Origin: Thermoleophilaceae bacterium
GTDB taxonomy: Bacteria > Actinomycetota > Thermoleophilia > Solirubrobacterales > Thermoleophilaceae
NCBI GenBank assembly: GCA_040901445.1
Contig: JBBDYQ010000010.1
Coordinates: forward strand, 62,001-126,000
Direction: 5' to 3'
Length of the DNA stretch: 64,000 bases
Shown here: in pieces, positions 7,068-15,606 of the stretch
How the letters are laid out: each line of letters starts with the position of its first letter
How positions within the stretch are numbered: the stretch's first letter is position 1
Notes under the pieces: model-generated
The model's input: only the letters and a program-made list of their open reading frames with translations
Database searches by the model: none
Told to the model about the DNA's origin: nothing
Translations under genes and position numbers: made by a program

Positions 7068-10000
7068 ATGGCCACCGGCACCACGGTCCAGATCACGATG
7101 CCCCAGATGGGGGACTCAGTGACCGAGGGCACCGTGCTCGAGTGGCACAAGCAGGTGGGCGAGGCCGTCGAGGCCGACGAGACGCTGCTGGAGGTCTCCA
7201 CCGACAAGGTCGACGCCGAGGTCCCCGCCCCCGCCAGCGGCGTGCTCACCAAGATCCTCGTGGAGCCCGACGAGACCGTGGCCGTCGGCGCCGTCCTGGG
7301 CGAGATGGAGGTGGGCGGCGAGCCCTCGGGCAACGGCGGCGCGCCCGGGGCGGCCGAGGGCGAAACGGAGTCCGGGCGCGCGCCCGCCGAGGAGAAGACT
7401 CCCTCGGCGGAGGAGAAGCCGGCCAAGGACGAGGCGCCGTCCGGCGAGCTCGTCGACGTGACCCTTCCCCAGATGGGCGACTCCGTGGCCGAGGGCACCG
7501 TGCTCGAGTGGCACAAGCAGGTCGGCGACGCCGTCGAGGTGGACGAGACCATCGTCGAGATCTCCACCGACAAGGTCGACGCCGAGGTGCCGTCGCCCGT
7601 GGCGGGCACGATCGCCGAGATCCTGGCCCAGCCCGACGAGACGGTCGGCGTGGGGGCCGTGCTCTGCCGCATCGCCGCCGGCGCGGGCGCCGCCGGGGCC
7701 CCGAAGACCCAGCCGGCGCCGCAGCCCACCGAGGTCAAGCAGCCCAGCCGGGCGGAGGGCAACGGCGCGGGCGACGGCAACGCCACGCCGGTGGCCGGCC
7801 GCATGGCGTCGGCGCACGGCGTCGACATCTCCTCCATCCAGGGCAGCGGCCCGCGCGGGCGCGTCACCAAGGACGACGTGCTGGCGGCGGTCGAGGGCAA
7901 CGGGGCGCCGTCGGCTCCGTCCACACCCGCCCCATCCGGCGCCGAGCCCATCCGCGGCCCCGCCGCCACGCTCGCGCGCTTCATGAACGAGAGCCGCTCG
8001 ATCCCGACGGCCACCAGCTTCCGCAGCTTCGGCGTCGACGTGCTCGACCGGCGCCGCAAGGCGCTCAAGACAGCGGGGAGGAAGCTCTCCTTCACGCACC
8101 TGATCGCCTGGGCCATCGTGCAGGCGGCGCGTGAGATGCCGGTCATGGGCAACTCCTATGCGGAGGCCGACGGCAAGCCCCAGCGCGTCGTGCCCGACGG
8201 CATCAGCCTCGGCCTGGCGGTGGACGTGGAGCGAAAGGACGGCAGCCGCTCCCTCGTCGTGCCCGTCATCCACGGCGCGGACGCGCTCGGCTTCGGTGCC
8301 TTCGCCGCACGCTACGACGAGCTCGTGGTGGGCGCGCGCGACAACACGCTCAAGCCCGACGCCTACGCCGGGGCCAACATCACCCTCACCAACCCCGGCG
8401 GCATCGGCACCGTGGCGTCGGTCCCGCGGCTCATGCCGGGCCAGGGCACGATCATCGCCACCGGGGCCATCGGCTACCCGCCCGGCCTGGACGCGGTGGC
8501 GCCGCCCAAGCTCGCGGAGCTCGGCGTGGGCAAGGTCATGACGATGACCAGCACCTACGACCACCGCGTCATCCAGGGCGCGGAGTCCGGGGCGTTCCTG
8601 CGCCGCATCGACCAGCTTCTCCAGGGCGAGGAGGGCTTCTACGACAACGTCTTCTCCTCCCTGGGCGTCGAGCCCGACGAGGCCGCGCGCACGGCCACCG
8701 CCGCGGTCACCGCCGACGAGCCGGTGCCCACGGCGGTCATGCCCGACACCGCGCCGGGCGCGCCGGACGAGGCGCTGCTCCAGGCGGTGCAGGCCGCCAC
8801 GTCGGTGGTCAAGGCGCACCGCATGCACGGGCACCTCGCGGCCAAGCTCGATCCGCTCGGCTCGGAGCCGCCGGGCGACCCCGCGCTGCTGCCCGAGACG
8901 GTCAACCTCACGCCGCAGCTCATGGAGGCCATCCCGGCATCGGTCCTGCGCGTGGCCGTGCCGGGCGACACCTTCGCGGAGGCGCTGCCCGCGCTGGCGG
9001 ACACCTACGGCGGAACGATCGCCTACGAGATCGAGCACATCTCCGACCACGAGCAACGCGTGTGGCTGCGCCAGACGGTCGAGTGGGGCGAGCACCGGCG
9101 CCGCCTCGCGGTGGCGGAGAAGAAGCAGCTGCTGGCGCGCCTGTCCGAGGTGGAGGCACTCGAGAGCTACCTGCACAAGGCCTTCCTCGGCAAGAAGCAG
9201 TTCTCGATCGAGGGGCTCGACGCCCTCGTGCCCATGCTCGACGAGATCATGGAGCTGTCCGCGGAGGCCGGCGCGCGCGAGGTGGTGGTGGGAATGGCCC
9301 ACCGCGGCCGGCTCAACGTGCTCGCCCACACCGTGGGCCGCCCCTACGAGTCGATCCTCGTGGAGTTCGAGGGGGAGACCAGCCTCGATGCCGACACGGC
9401 GCAGCCGAGAGAGGGCACCGGCGACGTGAAGTACCACTACGGCGCGTCCGGCACGTACAAGACGCGGCGCACCGAGAAGGGCCTGACCGTCACGCTCTCG
9501 CCCAACCCCAGCCACCTCGAGTACGTGAACCCGGTCATCGAGGGCCGCGCGCGGGCCGACCAGACCAGCCGCAAGGGCCGCGAGGCCACCGTGGACCACT
9601 CCGTCGTGCTCCCCGTGCTCATCCACGGCGACGCCTCCTTCCCCGGCCAGGGCGTGGTGGCCGAGACACTCAACCTGCAGGCGCTCGAGGGCTACGCCAC
9701 GGGCGGCACGATCCACATCATCGCCAACAACCAGCTCGGCTTCACCACCGATCCCGAGGACGGGCGCTCCACCCGCTATGCCTCGGACGCCGCCAAGGGC
9801 TACGACGTCCCGATCATCCACGTGAACGCCGACGACGTGGAGGCCTGCGTGGCGGCCATCCGGCTGGCCATGGCGTTCCGCCAGCGCTTCGGGCGCGACG
9901 CGCTCATCGACCTCGTGGGCTACCGGCGCTTCGGCCACAACGAGACCGACGAGCCCGCCTACACCCAGCCGGTGATGTACGAGACCATCAAGAAGCACCC

Positions 10001-11354
10001 GCCGGTGCGCCAGATCTACGCCGAGCAGCTCGCCGGGGAGGGCGTGGTCTCGGCCGAGGAGGCCGAGACGATGGCCTCGGAGCGCTACCGGCGGTTCGCC
10101 GCCGCCCACGAGGCGCTCAAGGAGTCCATGGCCGCGGGCCCGGACACGGGCGAGCACGAGCTCGACCGCAGTCCCAGCCAGGAGCCCTCCACCGCCGTCC
10201 CCGCGGAGCAGGTGCGCACGCTCAACGAGCAGCTCATGCGGCTGCCGGAGGGCTTCAACCTGCACCGCAAGCTCAAGCCGCAGCTGGAGCGCAAGCGCGA
10301 GTCGCTGGGCGAGGCCGGGGGAATCGACTGGGCGCAGGCCGAGGCGCTGGCGTTCGCCTCGCTGCTCGGTCAGGGCGTGCCGATCCGGCTCACGGGCCAG
10401 GACACCGAGCGCGGCACGTTCAGCCACCGCCACCTCGTCTTCCACGACTCGCAGACCGGCGAGCGCGTGTGCCCGGTCCAGAACCTGCCCAACGCCACGG
10501 CGCCCTTCGAGCTGCACAACAGCCCGCTGTCGGAGATCGCCTGCATGGGCTTCGAGTACGGCTACAGCGCGCAGGCGCCCGATGCGCTGGTGCTGTGGGA
10601 GGCCCAGTTCGGCGACTTCGTGAACAGCGGCCAGGTGATCGTGGACCAGTTCCTCGTCTCCGGGCTTGCCAAGTGGGGGCAGACCACCCGGCTCACGCTG
10701 CTGCTGCCGCACGGGTACGAGGGCTCGGGCCCGGAGCACTCCAGCGGCCGGCTCGAGCGCTTCCTCCAGCTCGCCGCGGAGGGCAACATCCGCGTGGCCA
10801 ACTGCACCACGCCCGCGCAGTACTTCCACCTGCTGCGCCGCCAGGCGCTGGTGAAGAAGGCGCGGCCGATGGTGATCATGACCCCAAAGTCGCTGCTGCG
10901 GCTGCCGGCCGCGGCATCGCGCCTTGAGGACCTGGCCGAGGGCAACTTCAAGTGGGTGCTCGACGACCGCGAGCTGGCCGGCACGCGCGACGAGGTCACC
11001 CGCCTCGTGCTCTGCACCGGCAAGGTCTTCTACGACCTGATGGGCGAGGAGCGGCGCGCCAACCAGCGCCACGTGGCGGTCGGGCGCGTGGAGCTGCTCT
11101 ATCCCTTCCCCGCCGACCAGCTGCGCGAGCTCATGGCCGGCTACCCGGCGCTGCGCGAGGTCGTGTGGGTGCAGGAGGAGCCGCGCAACATGGGCGCCCG
11201 GTCCTTCATGAAGCCCAAGCTCGACGCAATCCTGCCCGACGGCGTGTCCTACTCGTACGTGGGACGCGAGTGGCGGGCCAGCCCGGGCGAGGGCTACGCG
11301 GCGGCTCACCGCGCCGAGCAGAGCCGCATCGTGCGCGCGGCGCTCGACCTGTGA
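7068..11354 (+). CDS. Multifunctional 2-oxoglutarate dehydrogenase: lipoyl-lipoyl-PSBD-E2-E1 fusion
   Basis: One 1428-aa polypeptide joins the E2 and E1 activities of the TCA-cycle 2-oxoglutarate dehydrogenase complex. Two lipoyl domains come first, each with STDKVDAEV around the lipoylated Lys (K47 and K169), separated by acidic/Ala-Pro linkers. A peripheral subunit-binding domain follows (about 238-276, SSIQGSGPRGRVTKDDV). Next is a succinyltransferase domain (about 300-530) ending in the TYDHRVIQGAESG motif with H499. A thiamine-diphosphate E1 of the SucA type then runs to the end (GMAHRGRLNVL, HGDASFPGQGVV, IANNQLGF). Corynebacterial OdhA and mycobacterial Kgd have the E2-E1 order but, from general knowledge, lack the N-terminal lipoyl and subunit-binding domains kept here. 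Confidence 0.93.
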   Translation: MATGTTVQITMPQMGDSVTEGTVLEWHKQVGEAVEADETLLEVSTDKVDAEVPAPASGVLTKILVEPDETVAVGAVLGEMEVGGEPSGNGGAPGAAEGETESGRAPAEEKTPSAEEKPAKDEAPSGELVDVTLPQMGDSVAEGTVLEWHKQVGDAVEVDETIVEISTDKVDAEVPSPVAGTIAEILAQPDETVGVGAVLCRIAAGAGAAGAPKTQPAPQPTEVKQPSRAEGNGAGDGNATPVAGRMASAHGVDISSIQGSGPRGRVTKDDVLAAVEGNGAPSAPSTPAPSGAEPIRGPAATLARFMNESRSIPTATSFRSFGVDVLDRRRKALKTAGRKLSFTHLIAWAIVQAAREMPVMGNSYAEADGKPQRVVPDGISLGLAVDVERKDGSRSLVVPVIHGADALGFGAFAARYDELVVGARDNTLKPDAYAGANITLTNPGGIGTVASVPRLMPGQGTIIATGAIGYPPGLDAVAPPKLAELGVGKVMTMTSTYDHRVIQGAESGAFLRRIDQLLQGEEGFYDNVFSSLGVEPDEAARTATAAVTADEPVPTAVMPDTAPGAPDEALLQAVQAATSVVKAHRMHGHLAAKLDPLGSEPPGDPALLPETVNLTPQLMEAIPASVLRVAVPGDTFAEALPALADTYGGTIAYEIEHISDHEQRVWLRQTVEWGEHRRRLAVAEKKQLLARLSEVEALESYLHKAFLGKKQFSIEGLDALVPMLDEIMELSAEAGAREVVVGMAHRGRLNVLAHTVGRPYESILVEFEGETSLDADTAQPREGTGDVKYHYGASGTYKTRRTEKGLTVTLSPNPSHLEYVNPVIEGRARADQTSRKGREATVDHSVVLPVLIHGDASFPGQGVVAETLNLQALEGYATGGTIHIIANNQLGFTTDPEDGRSTRYASDAAKGYDVPIIHVNADDVEACVAAIRLAMAFRQRFGRDALIDLVGYRRFGHNETDEPAYTQPVMYETIKKHPPVRQIYAEQLAGEGVVSAEEAETMASERYRRFAAAHEALKESMAAGPDTGEHELDRSPSQEPSTAVPAEQVRTLNEQLMRLPEGFNLHRKLKPQLERKRESLGEAGGIDWAQAEALAFASLLGQGVPIRLTGQDTERGTFSHRHLVFHDSQTGERVCPVQNLPNATAPFELHNSPLSEIACMGFEYGYSAQAPDALVLWEAQFGDFVNSGQVIVDQFLVSGLAKWGQTTRLTLLLPHGYEGSGPEHSSGRLERFLQLAAEGNIRVANCTTPAQYFHLLRRQALVKKARPMVIMTPKSLLRLPAAASRLEDLAEGNFKWVLDDRELAGTRDEVTRLVLCTGKVFYDLMGEERRANQRHVAVGRVELLYPFPADQLRELMAGYPALREVVWVQEEPRNMGARSFMKPKLDAILPDGVSYSYVGREWRASPGEGYAAAHRAEQSRIVRAALDL

Positions 11355-12520
11355 GACGCCTCGCCGCGCTGCTTCCGGCGGTCGTCGCGGCCTGCGCGCT
11401 CGCCGTGCCGGCGGCCGCGCAGGAGCCGCTGCGCGACGTGGTGTTCGTGGCCAACGCCGAGGGCGGCACGGTGACCGTCGTGGACGCCGAGACCTTCGAG
11501 GTCGTCCACGAGATCGACGTGCTCCCCGACGGGCCGGATGCCACGCTCGGTGAGGACGCTCCGCTGCAGGCGCTCGTGGGCCAGCGGGTGGTGGAGCTGG
11601 CCGGCGGCAAGAACTACGCGCAGGACCAGGATGTCTCGCCCGACGGCCGCACGCTGTACGTATCGCGCGGGCACCGCGGCGACGTGGCGGCCTTCGACAT
11701 CGCCAGCGGCCGGATGCTGTGGAAGCTGCCCGTGAACAGCCTGCGGGCCGACCACATGACCCTGTCCGGGGACGGGCGGCGCCTGTACGTCTCCGCGCTC
11801 ACTTCCAACCGGGTGCAGGTGGTGGACACGCAGCGGCGGGCCTTCGTGGGCGAGTTCCCCACCGGCGAGTGGCCGCACGACAACCACCTCTCCCACGACG
11901 GCGAGCGGATCTACAACGCCAGCATCGGCAACATCGTGATCCCGCCCGAGATGCGCGCGCTGCTCGCTCCGCTGCTCGAGCCCTACGTGCTCACCGTCGT
12001 GGACGCGCAGACGCTGGCCCCGCGTGAGCGGCACGTGTTCGACGCGGGCATTCGCCCGTTCGTCCTCACGGGCGACGAGACGCGGATGTACGCGCAGCTC
12101 TCGCTCTTCCACGGCATCGTGGAGTACGACCTGGAGGCCGGGCGGCCGCTGCGACAGGTGCAGCTGCCCATCGACCCCGGCGTGACCGAGGACGACTTCG
12201 ACTTCGAGGCGCCCCACCACGGGCTGGCGCTGTCGCCCGACGGGGGCACGCTGTGCGCCGCCGGGCGGGCGTCCGACTACGTGGCGCTGGTGTCCACGGC
12301 CACCATGCAGCCGGACGCGATCATCGACGTGGGCGATGCCCCGGGGTGGGCTGCGAACGGGCCCGGCGGAAGCCACTGCTTCGTCCCCAACACCCGCGAG
12401 GGCACGCTGTCGGTGATCTCGTATGCGGGGCGCGCCGAGGTTGCGCGGGTGCCGGTGGGCCACGGCCCGAAGCACCTCGAGGCCGCCCAGGTGCCCGAGA
12501 GCGTGCTGGCTGGCTCCTGA
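11351..12520 (+). CDS. Secreted YncE-like beta-propeller protein
   Basis: The 389-aa protein has a signal peptide (about 1-24, ending AVPAAAQ) and repeated propeller blades of the YncE/surface-layer type: VFVANAEGGTVTVVDAETFE, DVSPDGRTLYVSRG, TLSGDGRRLYVSALTSNRVQVVD and ALSPDGGTLCAAGRASDYV. Such proteins are exported and often bind partners or DNA, but no activity can be assigned. The GTG start overlaps the stop of the 2-oxoglutarate dehydrogenase gene (GTGA), so it is likely co-transcribed with it although no functional link is evident. Confidence 0.78.
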   Translation: MRRLAALLPAVVAACALAVPAAAQEPLRDVVFVANAEGGTVTVVDAETFEVVHEIDVLPDGPDATLGEDAPLQALVGQRVVELAGGKNYAQDQDVSPDGRTLYVSRGHRGDVAAFDIASGRMLWKLPVNSLRADHMTLSGDGRRLYVSALTSNRVQVVDTQRRAFVGEFPTGEWPHDNHLSHDGERIYNASIGNIVIPPEMRALLAPLLEPYVLTVVDAQTLAPRERHVFDAGIRPFVLTGDETRMYAQLSLFHGIVEYDLEAGRPLRQVQLPIDPGVTEDDFDFEAPHHGLALSPDGGTLCAAGRASDYVALVSTATMQPDAIIDVGDAPGWAANGPGGSHCFVPNTREGTLSVISYAGRAEVARVPVGHGPKHLEAAQVPESVLAGS

Positions 12521-12546
12521 GGGGCTGAACGGGCGAGTTTGCCGTT

Positions 12547-12593
12547 CGCTGTGTCGTTCTGACCCGACATGGTGGGGTTGAAGCGACACAGCG
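12547..12593. terminator. Long inverted repeat between convergent genes
   Basis: CGCTGTGTCG (12547-12556) and CGACACAGCG (12584-12593) form a perfect 10-bp stem over a 27-nt loop. A GC palindrome, GCGCCGGCCGGCGC, follows near 12616. Placed between the convergent propeller and SDR genes, the structure may act as a bidirectional terminator. The rest of the 218-bp gap shows no gene. Confidence 0.42.
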
Positions 12594-12738
12594 GCCAAGC
12601 CTCCGGGCGAGTTCGCGCCGGCCGGCGCCGGCGGCTCACTGTCTGAGAGCTCCGCGCACCGGCACGCCGTAGCGCCAACGGCTGCCCCAACGAGACAGGC
12701 ACCGGCGAATCCGAGCCACGGGGGCCCGGACCAACCGG

Positions 12739-13542
12739 CTAGCGCTTCTCGCGCTGGCGCTCGGCGATCTGCGCGGCCACGTCCGCGGCGCCCAGGCGGC
12801 GGCTGATGGCCGCCACCATCGACGGGGCCAGGGCGTGCGCCCGCACCCCCAGACGCACGTTCAGCGGCGCCACGTCGATCTCGGCGCGTCGGGTCTCGAT
12901 GCCGCGGAGCACCGCGGCGGCCACCTGCTCGGGCGTGCTCGTGCCGGTGCCGCGCGGGGCGTCCAGGCCCGTGTCCGCGAACATCCCCGCGCCGCTCACG
13001 AACCCGGGGAAGACCGTGGTCACCCCCACGCCGGCGTCGCGCAGCTCCTGGTGCAGGCCGAAGGCGAAGCCGCGCAGCCCGTACTTCGTGGCCGAGTAGA
13101 GCGACTGCCCGGCGGTGGCCATCTTCCCCGACAGCGAGGAGACGAAGACGAGCGAGCCGCCGCCGCGGGCCGCCATCTCCGGCGCCGCGGCCCGGGCCAT
13201 GCGGATCGGCGCGCGCAGGTTCACGTCGAGCGCGCGATCGATCTGCTCCGGGGAGAACTCCTCGAGCCAGCCGCTGGCCGGCAGGGCGGCGTTGGCAACG
13301 AGCACGTCGAGCCCCTTCGACAGCTCCACCATGCGCTCGAGGTCGGCGCGGTCGGAGAGGTCGGCCGGCTCGACTTCCGCGTTCTCGCCCAGCTCGGCGG
13401 CCAGCGCCTCGAGCGCGTCCACCCGGCGGCCGCTGAGCACCACGAGGGCGCCGCGGGCGTGGAGCGCACGGGCGATGACCGGGCCGAGCCCGCCCGACGC
13501 GCCGGTGACCAGCGCGCGCCGTCCCGTGAGTTCGGAGAGCAT
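12739..13542 (-). CDS. Short-chain dehydrogenase/reductase
   Basis: This 267-aa classical SDR has a Rossmann cofactor loop TGASGGLG (13-20), an NAA motif near residue 84, the active-site Ser in VSSLSG (about 135) and the catalytic YSATK pair (Y149, K153). The Arg-rich end of beta-2 (SGRR) suggests NADP(H). The substrate is unknown; the hydrophobic C-terminal half resembles SDRs acting on lipids or steroids, but this is weak. The start codon lies only 14 nt from that of the divergent dipeptidase gene. Confidence 0.88.
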   Translation of the reverse strand: MLSELTGRRALVTGASGGLGPVIARALHARGALVVLSGRRVDALEALAAELGENAEVEPADLSDRADLERMVELSKGLDVLVANAALPASGWLEEFSPEQIDRALDVNLRAPIRMARAAAPEMAARGGGSLVFVSSLSGKMATAGQSLYSATKYGLRGFAFGLHQELRDAGVGVTTVFPGFVSGAGMFADTGLDAPRGTGTSTPEQVAAAVLRGIETRRAEIDVAPLNVRLGVRAHALAPSMVAAISRRLGAADVAAQIAERQREKR

Positions 13543-13556
13543 TGGGCGGCGAGCAT

Positions 13557-14732
13557 ATGTTCTGCGACCTCCACGCGCACTACCCGATGCACCTCGTGCC
13601 CGGGTTCGACCACGCGGCGTATGAGCTGGTGACGTCGCGCCGCGCCCGCGCCCGGCTGCTCGACCGGGTGCGGGGCCGAATGCTGGGGATCGCGGGGCGG
13701 ATCGGCAACTACGAGTCCTTCGCCTCCGGACCGCGGGTGACGGTGCCGAAGCTGCGCGATGGGCGGGTGGGGGTGGCGCTGTCGGTGCTCTACTCGCCCT
13801 TCGACGAGATGGACCTGTCGCTGCGCTACGGCTCGCCGCCGCAGGAGCGCTACTTCCACACGCTGCTGCGTCAGCTCGACGCTGTGGAATCCGAGCTGGC
13901 GGCCGAGCACGCGGGACGGGCCATGGTGGCGCGCAACCCGGCGGAGCTCGACGCCGCGATCGCCGCCGGCGAGGTGGCGCTCGTGCACTGCGTGGAGGGC
14001 GCGTTCCACGTGGGCGCCACGCCCGCGGCCATGGAGGAGGGCGTGGAGCGCCTGGCCGCGCGCGGGATGGCGTACCTCACGATCGCCCACCTCTTCTGGC
14101 GCTCGGTGGCCACCAACGCGCCGGCAATCCCGTTCCTCCCCGACCCCGTGTACCGCCTGCTGTTCCCCCAGCCCGACGTGGGCCTTGCCGAGCTGGGTCG
14201 CGCGGCCGTGCGAGCCTGCGTTCGCGAGCGCGTGCTCGTGGACGTCTCCCACATGAGCTCCGAGGCGCTGCGCGAAACGCTCGCGTTGCTCGACCAGCTC
14301 GACCCCGCCGGCGAGGTGCCGCTGATCGCCTCGCACGTGGGCTACCGCTTCGGGCGCCAGGAGTACAACCTCGCGGCGGAGGACATCTCACGCGTAGCAC
14401 ACCGTGGCGGAGTCGTAGGGGTGATCCTGTCCGAGCACCAGGCGGCCGACGGCCTGCGCCACCGCCATACCAAGACGTTCGAGCAGTCGTTCGAGATCGT
14501 CTGCCGCCACATCGACCGCATTTGCGAGATCACGGGCTCCCACGAGCACAGCGCGATCGGCTCGGACCTCGACGGCTTCATCAAGCCCACGCTCGCGGGC
14601 CTCTCCGACGAGGCCTGCATGGCCCGGCTCGAGGACTCGCTGGTGGAGCGATACGGCGCCGAGGACGCCGGGCTGATCGCGTCCGGCAACGTGCTGCGAC
14701 TGCTGCGGGGCCACTGGCGCGGCGCCGTTTGA
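13557..14732 (+). CDS. Peptidase M19 family (membrane dipeptidase-like)
   Basis: The 391-aa amidohydrolase-fold protein carries M19 landmarks: DLHAHYP at the N-terminus (H6, H8) for the first metal, CVEGAF for the bridging Glu, VLVDVSHMS and PLIASHVGYR for further His ligands, and the conserved AIGSDLDGF near the end. Family members cleave dipeptides or related amides with two zinc ions. There is no signal peptide, so it is likely cytoplasmic. ATG 13557 leaves 14 nt to the divergent SDR start, so promoters must lie within the opposing gene or transcripts are leaderless. Confidence 0.87.
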   Translation: MFCDLHAHYPMHLVPGFDHAAYELVTSRRARARLLDRVRGRMLGIAGRIGNYESFASGPRVTVPKLRDGRVGVALSVLYSPFDEMDLSLRYGSPPQERYFHTLLRQLDAVESELAAEHAGRAMVARNPAELDAAIAAGEVALVHCVEGAFHVGATPAAMEEGVERLAARGMAYLTIAHLFWRSVATNAPAIPFLPDPVYRLLFPQPDVGLAELGRAAVRACVRERVLVDVSHMSSEALRETLALLDQLDPAGEVPLIASHVGYRFGRQEYNLAAEDISRVAHRGGVVGVILSEHQAADGLRHRHTKTFEQSFEIVCRHIDRICEITGSHEHSAIGSDLDGFIKPTLAGLSDEACMARLEDSLVERYGAEDAGLIASGNVLRLLRGHWRGAV

Positions 14733-14789
14733 CGCGGCCCGTCGCGCCATTTCGCGCCACAGGCAGCGCGCCCGTCCGGCAAATAGGAG

Positions 14790-15074
14790 ATGCTGGACCC
14801 TGGTTTGCCCGTCATCGGCGCCCTGATCGCAGTCCCCCGCCGCCTCGTCGGCGCCCTGGACGACCTGCGCGCCGTCGCGGTCGAGCTCGCCGACATCCGC
14901 GTGTACACCAAGTCGATGGAGGAGGAGGTCGCCCGCATGCGCCGCGGCGTGGACACCCTCAGCACCCAGGTCGACGAGCTGCGCGGCGACGTGGAGCGCC
15001 TGCGCATCCCCCGCCGCCGCGCGGGGCTGAACGGCCGGCCGGAGTCCCTGACGCGGGTCGAAGCAAGCGAGTGA
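14790..15074 (+). CDS. Small coiled-coil protein, 94 aa
   Basis: The family is not recognised. After a short hydrophobic N-terminus (LPVIGALIAVPRRLVGAL) the protein is heptad-like and charged (KSMEEEVARMRRGVDTLST, QVDELRGDVERLRI), consistent with an amphipathic coiled coil, then a basic tail. AGGAG directly abuts the ATG, which is unusually close for a ribosome-binding site, so the true start may differ. It is the last chromosomal gene before the tRNA-Asp island. Confidence 0.55.
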   Translation: MLDPGLPVIGALIAVPRRLVGALDDLRAVAVELADIRVYTKSMEEEVARMRRGVDTLSTQVDELRGDVERLRIPRRRAGLNGRPESLTRVEASE

Positions 15075-15119
15075 GGGCCTCGCTCTCGCCGCCGACCCGG
15101 GCGCCAGGACCGAACAATC

Positions 15120-15152
15120 CGGGATTTGGGTCGGTATGCGGCCCAAATCCCG
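15120..15152. terminator. Perfect 11-bp inverted repeat beside the island boundary
   Basis: CGGGATTTGGG (15120-15130) and CCCAAATCCCG (15142-15152) flank an 11-nt spacer. It lies 45 bp after the coiled-coil gene stop and could terminate it. The same GGATTTGGGG core recurs at 15429-15438, inside the island, so a recombination role is also possible. Confidence 0.4.
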
Positions 15153-15292
15153 CAAGGTGGACCCTCAGGCGCACCGCGGTCGCTCGCGCCGACGAGAAGC
15201 TGGGCGTGACCGGCAAGCGGACGGGCCGCGTGGCGTGCTCCGCACGCGAGCGGCGCCGGCCGCGCCGCCAGGCGCGTCCAGCCACCGATCAG

Positions 15293-15337
15293 CGCGAGTG
15301 ACGGGACTCGAACCCGCGACCTCCGGCGTGACAGGCC
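15293..15337 (-). repeat. Displaced 3' half of tRNA-Asp (left attachment site)
   Basis: These 45 bases are identical to 28173-28217, the 3' half of the intact tRNA-Asp from the discriminator base to the anticodon stem. No 5' half is present here, so it cannot be a functional tRNA. It is the expected product of site-specific integration into the tRNA gene. Confidence 0.92.
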
Positions 15338-15606
15338 TGAGCCGTTAACGGCGGCGTCGGCCCTTCGCCCGCCGTTCAAGCGGGATCGGGTCTCGTGCCT
15401 CCATCGGGCGGTGTCGGCGGATTGGCGGGGATTTGGGGCGATTTGGGCACTACCGGGGCTCTGGTGCCCATTTCGAGCAGACCTCGACCGGTCTTTTCGG
15501 TGGACGCAGCGCACGCGCTCAAGCCCCGCGGACGCTAGACCGCACGCATGGTGGCGACCCAGGGCGCCGGTCACAGCACGCTCAAGTTGCGAGGTGCTCC
15601 GGCGAG

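Larger units (their letters stand above)
15075..15606. other. Gene-free stretch at the left island boundary
   Basis: No convincing gene is seen in these 532 bases. They hold the 11-bp inverted repeat at 15120-15152, the displaced tRNA-Asp 3' half at 15293-15337, a 12-bp palindrome GCCGTTAACGGC at 15341-15352 directly inside the junction, and GATTTGGG/GGGCAC motifs at 15429-15472 that recur at the right end of the island. Confidence 0.6.

Noticed and set aside
7022-8152. Long upstream extension of the flavoprotein reading frame
   Set aside because: The extension lies opposite the lipoyl domains and has shadow-like Ser/Thr/Ala composition; the family's normal N-terminus starts at 7021.
7116-11309. 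A 1397-codon open frame on the minus strand opposite the 2-oxoglutarate dehydrogenase fusion
   Set aside because: It is a shadow frame caused by high GC at third codon positions; its translation is low-complexity (Val/Leu/His/Arg/Gly-rich) without domains, while the plus strand is fully explained.
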